NCBI GenBank assembly: GCA_030146155.1
Contig: JASLCF010000018.1
Span: forward strand, 1-23,170
DNA: 23,170 bases
Origin: Savagea sp.
Lineage (GTDB): Bacteria; Bacillota; Bacilli; Bacillales_A; Planococcaceae
Direction: 5' to 3'
This document shows positions 22,120 through 23,170 of this stretch, one piece after another. The position numbers and the translations under genes are program-made. Positions within the stretch are counted from its first letter, which is position 1. Each line of letters begins with the position of its first letter. Below the pieces are notes generated by a model. That model did not search any database. It had not been told where the DNA came from and was given only the letters and a program-made list of their open reading frames with translations.

Positions 22120-22874
22120 TCTGTCCGTTTCAATTGAACAAGAGCTAAACCAATCATGCCAATCATGCATAAAAAACTAACGATTAGAGGCACTGTAAAT
22201 ACCGAAAAATTCACTTCTCCTGTAAGATAAGCGATATTTTGTTGAACGAGGAGTAGCGGGTTCCAATCATTTTCTGGTATGAGTTGGAGGACTAGAAAAC
22301 CAATGAAAAACACACCTGCACCTGCTAACCCCGCAAAAGATTGAGGTAAAATCGTATCAATCGTCATGGCGATCGTTAACAAAAGACAACCGAATACGTA
22401 AAAAGGAAAAGCGCCGATTACTAGATGATCGACAATAGACTGATCAAAATAAAAAGCTGTGTACCCCCAGGTAATCATGAAAGTCAATAGGAGAACGACT
22501 GTCCATGTGAAGAGAGCACTTCCCCATTTAGAGAAAAAGAAAGCCTCTCTACGAACCCCTTTTGTAATAAAAATCGTCAATGTGCCCTCTCGTAATTCTT
22601 TTCCCATTTTTGAGCTGAACATTAATAACATCAAAACAAGTCCGAGTTGTGGCGTATTTTTATAAAATTGAGCCCACGCATCAACTGCTGTAGGTTCAGG
22701 AAATGTTGATGCGATGTCTACTGGTAATAAATTTTCCATAATTGTCGGAGTAATCAGTGCAGTGAAAGGATTTAAAATGCCTATAAAAATAAAAGCAATA
22801 CTCAAAATAACCCACTGATAATTACGGAAAGCTTCTAGTTGTTCTTTCTTGAAAAGTAACCAGATGGATTTCAT
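22113..22874 (-). CDS. ABC-2 type transporter permease
   Basis: Integral membrane subunit of an ABC exporter, 253 residues with six predicted membrane segments. The N-terminal KSIWLLFKKEQLEAFRNYQW is the amphipathic entry typical of ABC-2 permeases, and KMGKELREGTLTIFITKGVRR (about 88-108) is the conserved cytoplasmic loop that contacts the ATPase. The ATG overlaps the stop codon of the upstream ATPase gene (ATGA), with AAGGAGG 7 nt before it, so the two form one transporter operon. Substrate unknown; related systems handle peptides, antibiotics or lipids. Confidence 0.87.
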   Translation of the reverse strand: MKSIWLLFKKEQLEAFRNYQWVILSIAFIFIGILNPFTALITPTIMENLLPVDIASTFPEPTAVDAWAQFYKNTPQLGLVLMLLMFSSKMGKELREGTLTIFITKGVRREAFFFSKWGSALFTWTVVLLLTFMITWGYTAFYFDQSIVDHLVIGAFPFYVFGCLLLTIAMTIDTILPQSFAGLAGAGVFFIGFLVLQLIPENDWNPLLLVQQNIAYLTGEVNFSVFTVPLIVSFLCMIGMIGLALVQLKRTEL

Positions 22875-23170
22875 TGTATAGCCTCCTTCACTACATCTTC
22901 TAGCGTACGTTCAATCGGTTGCATGGCGATTAAGTCAAGTTGGCCACTTGAACTCGCTTGTAAAATTTGTTGTTTCATTTCTGGTTTCCATTCGGGCAAT
23001 TCAACTGTCGCGGAATGGATAGGTACCCCTGTTTGATTGATTAATTGAAGGGCCTGTTTGGCATCTTTATCCGTTGCAAATGTAAGTTGAATGCCTGTCT
23101 GTTGCTGTTGTAAAAGATGTGCAATGGGTTGTTGAAATATTAAAAGCACGAGGAACTGGCGTTTTGATTT
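22871..23170 (-). CDS. ABC transporter ATP-binding protein, C-terminal part (runs off the window)
   Basis: The frame stays open to the window edge and ends at the TGA overlapping the permease start. The 99 visible residues contain no Walker motifs; IAHLLQQQQTGIQLTFATD followed by a mixed alpha/beta region and the end TLEDVVKEAIQ resemble the regulatory tail of ABC-2 exporter ATPases (LLxxxxTG and ERTLEDVF-like endings). The identity therefore rests on this tail and on gene order. The upstream-most residues (KSKRQFLVLLIFQQP) do not show the usual HEGKL-type motif expected there, so a frame change near the edge cannot be excluded. Confidence 0.7.
   Translation of the reverse strand, partial: KSKRQFLVLLIFQQPIAHLLQQQQTGIQLTFATDKDAKQALQLINQTGVPIHSATVELPEWKPEMKQQILQASSSGQLDLIAMQPIERTLEDVVKEAIQ

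Overview
The window looks like chromosomal DNA of a low-GC Gram-positive bacterium of the order Bacillales. The genes are AT-rich, strong AGGAGG-type ribosome binding sites precede almost every reading frame, intrinsic terminators are frequent, and the gene families are typical of the order (family II pyrophosphatase, TcyP, YitT, GlnA of the I-alpha type, S-box riboswitch, ECF sigma/anti-sigma pair). A Planococcaceae-like host is my guess from overall flavour only. No rRNA, tRNA, CRISPR array, phage genes or complete insertion sequence were seen.

Layout. Positions 1-476 hold no recognisable gene. From 477 to 7764 five plus-strand genes stand mostly as single transcription units: manganese-dependent pyrophosphatase, a FrnE/DsbA-type thiol oxidoreductase, MurB, a CPA1 K+(Na+)/H+ antiporter preceded by a possible 29-residue leader ORF, and a membrane-anchored penicillin-acylase-family hydrolase. 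Positions 7765-8529 are a gene-poor scar containing a frameshifted transposase C-terminus and a GC-rich palindromic repeat-like element. A biotin transporter gene (bioY, minus strand) with a BirA-like operator/promoter follows, then a plus-strand pair for cystine uptake (tcyP) and a lipoprotein. Two minus-strand genes encode an HD-family alarmone-hydrolase-like protein and an APC permease. A divergent plus-strand group carries yitT, a glutamine synthetase and a NAD(P)-binding protein.

From 16.8 kb to the end all genes are on the minus strand. A SAM-I riboswitch with its own promoter and terminator controls a sodium:solute symporter gene overlapping an OsmC-family gene. Upstream of that lie an ECF sigma factor, its anti-sigma factor and a small membrane protein as a compact operon, then a GNAT acetyltransferase, and an ABC-2 permease with the tail of its ATPase running off the window.

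Themes. Nutrient uptake dominates, with a sulfur component: cystine uptake by TcyP, a probable methionine-related uptake system inferred from the SAM riboswitch, and thiol-dependent proteins (FrnE, OsmC). The points most worth a second look are the riboswitch-controlled symporter/OsmC pair, a glutamine synthetase lacking the arginine used for feedback inhibition in its Bacillus subtilis relative, several structured leaders (murB, antiporter, tcyP), and the repeated motif between the APC permease and yitT.
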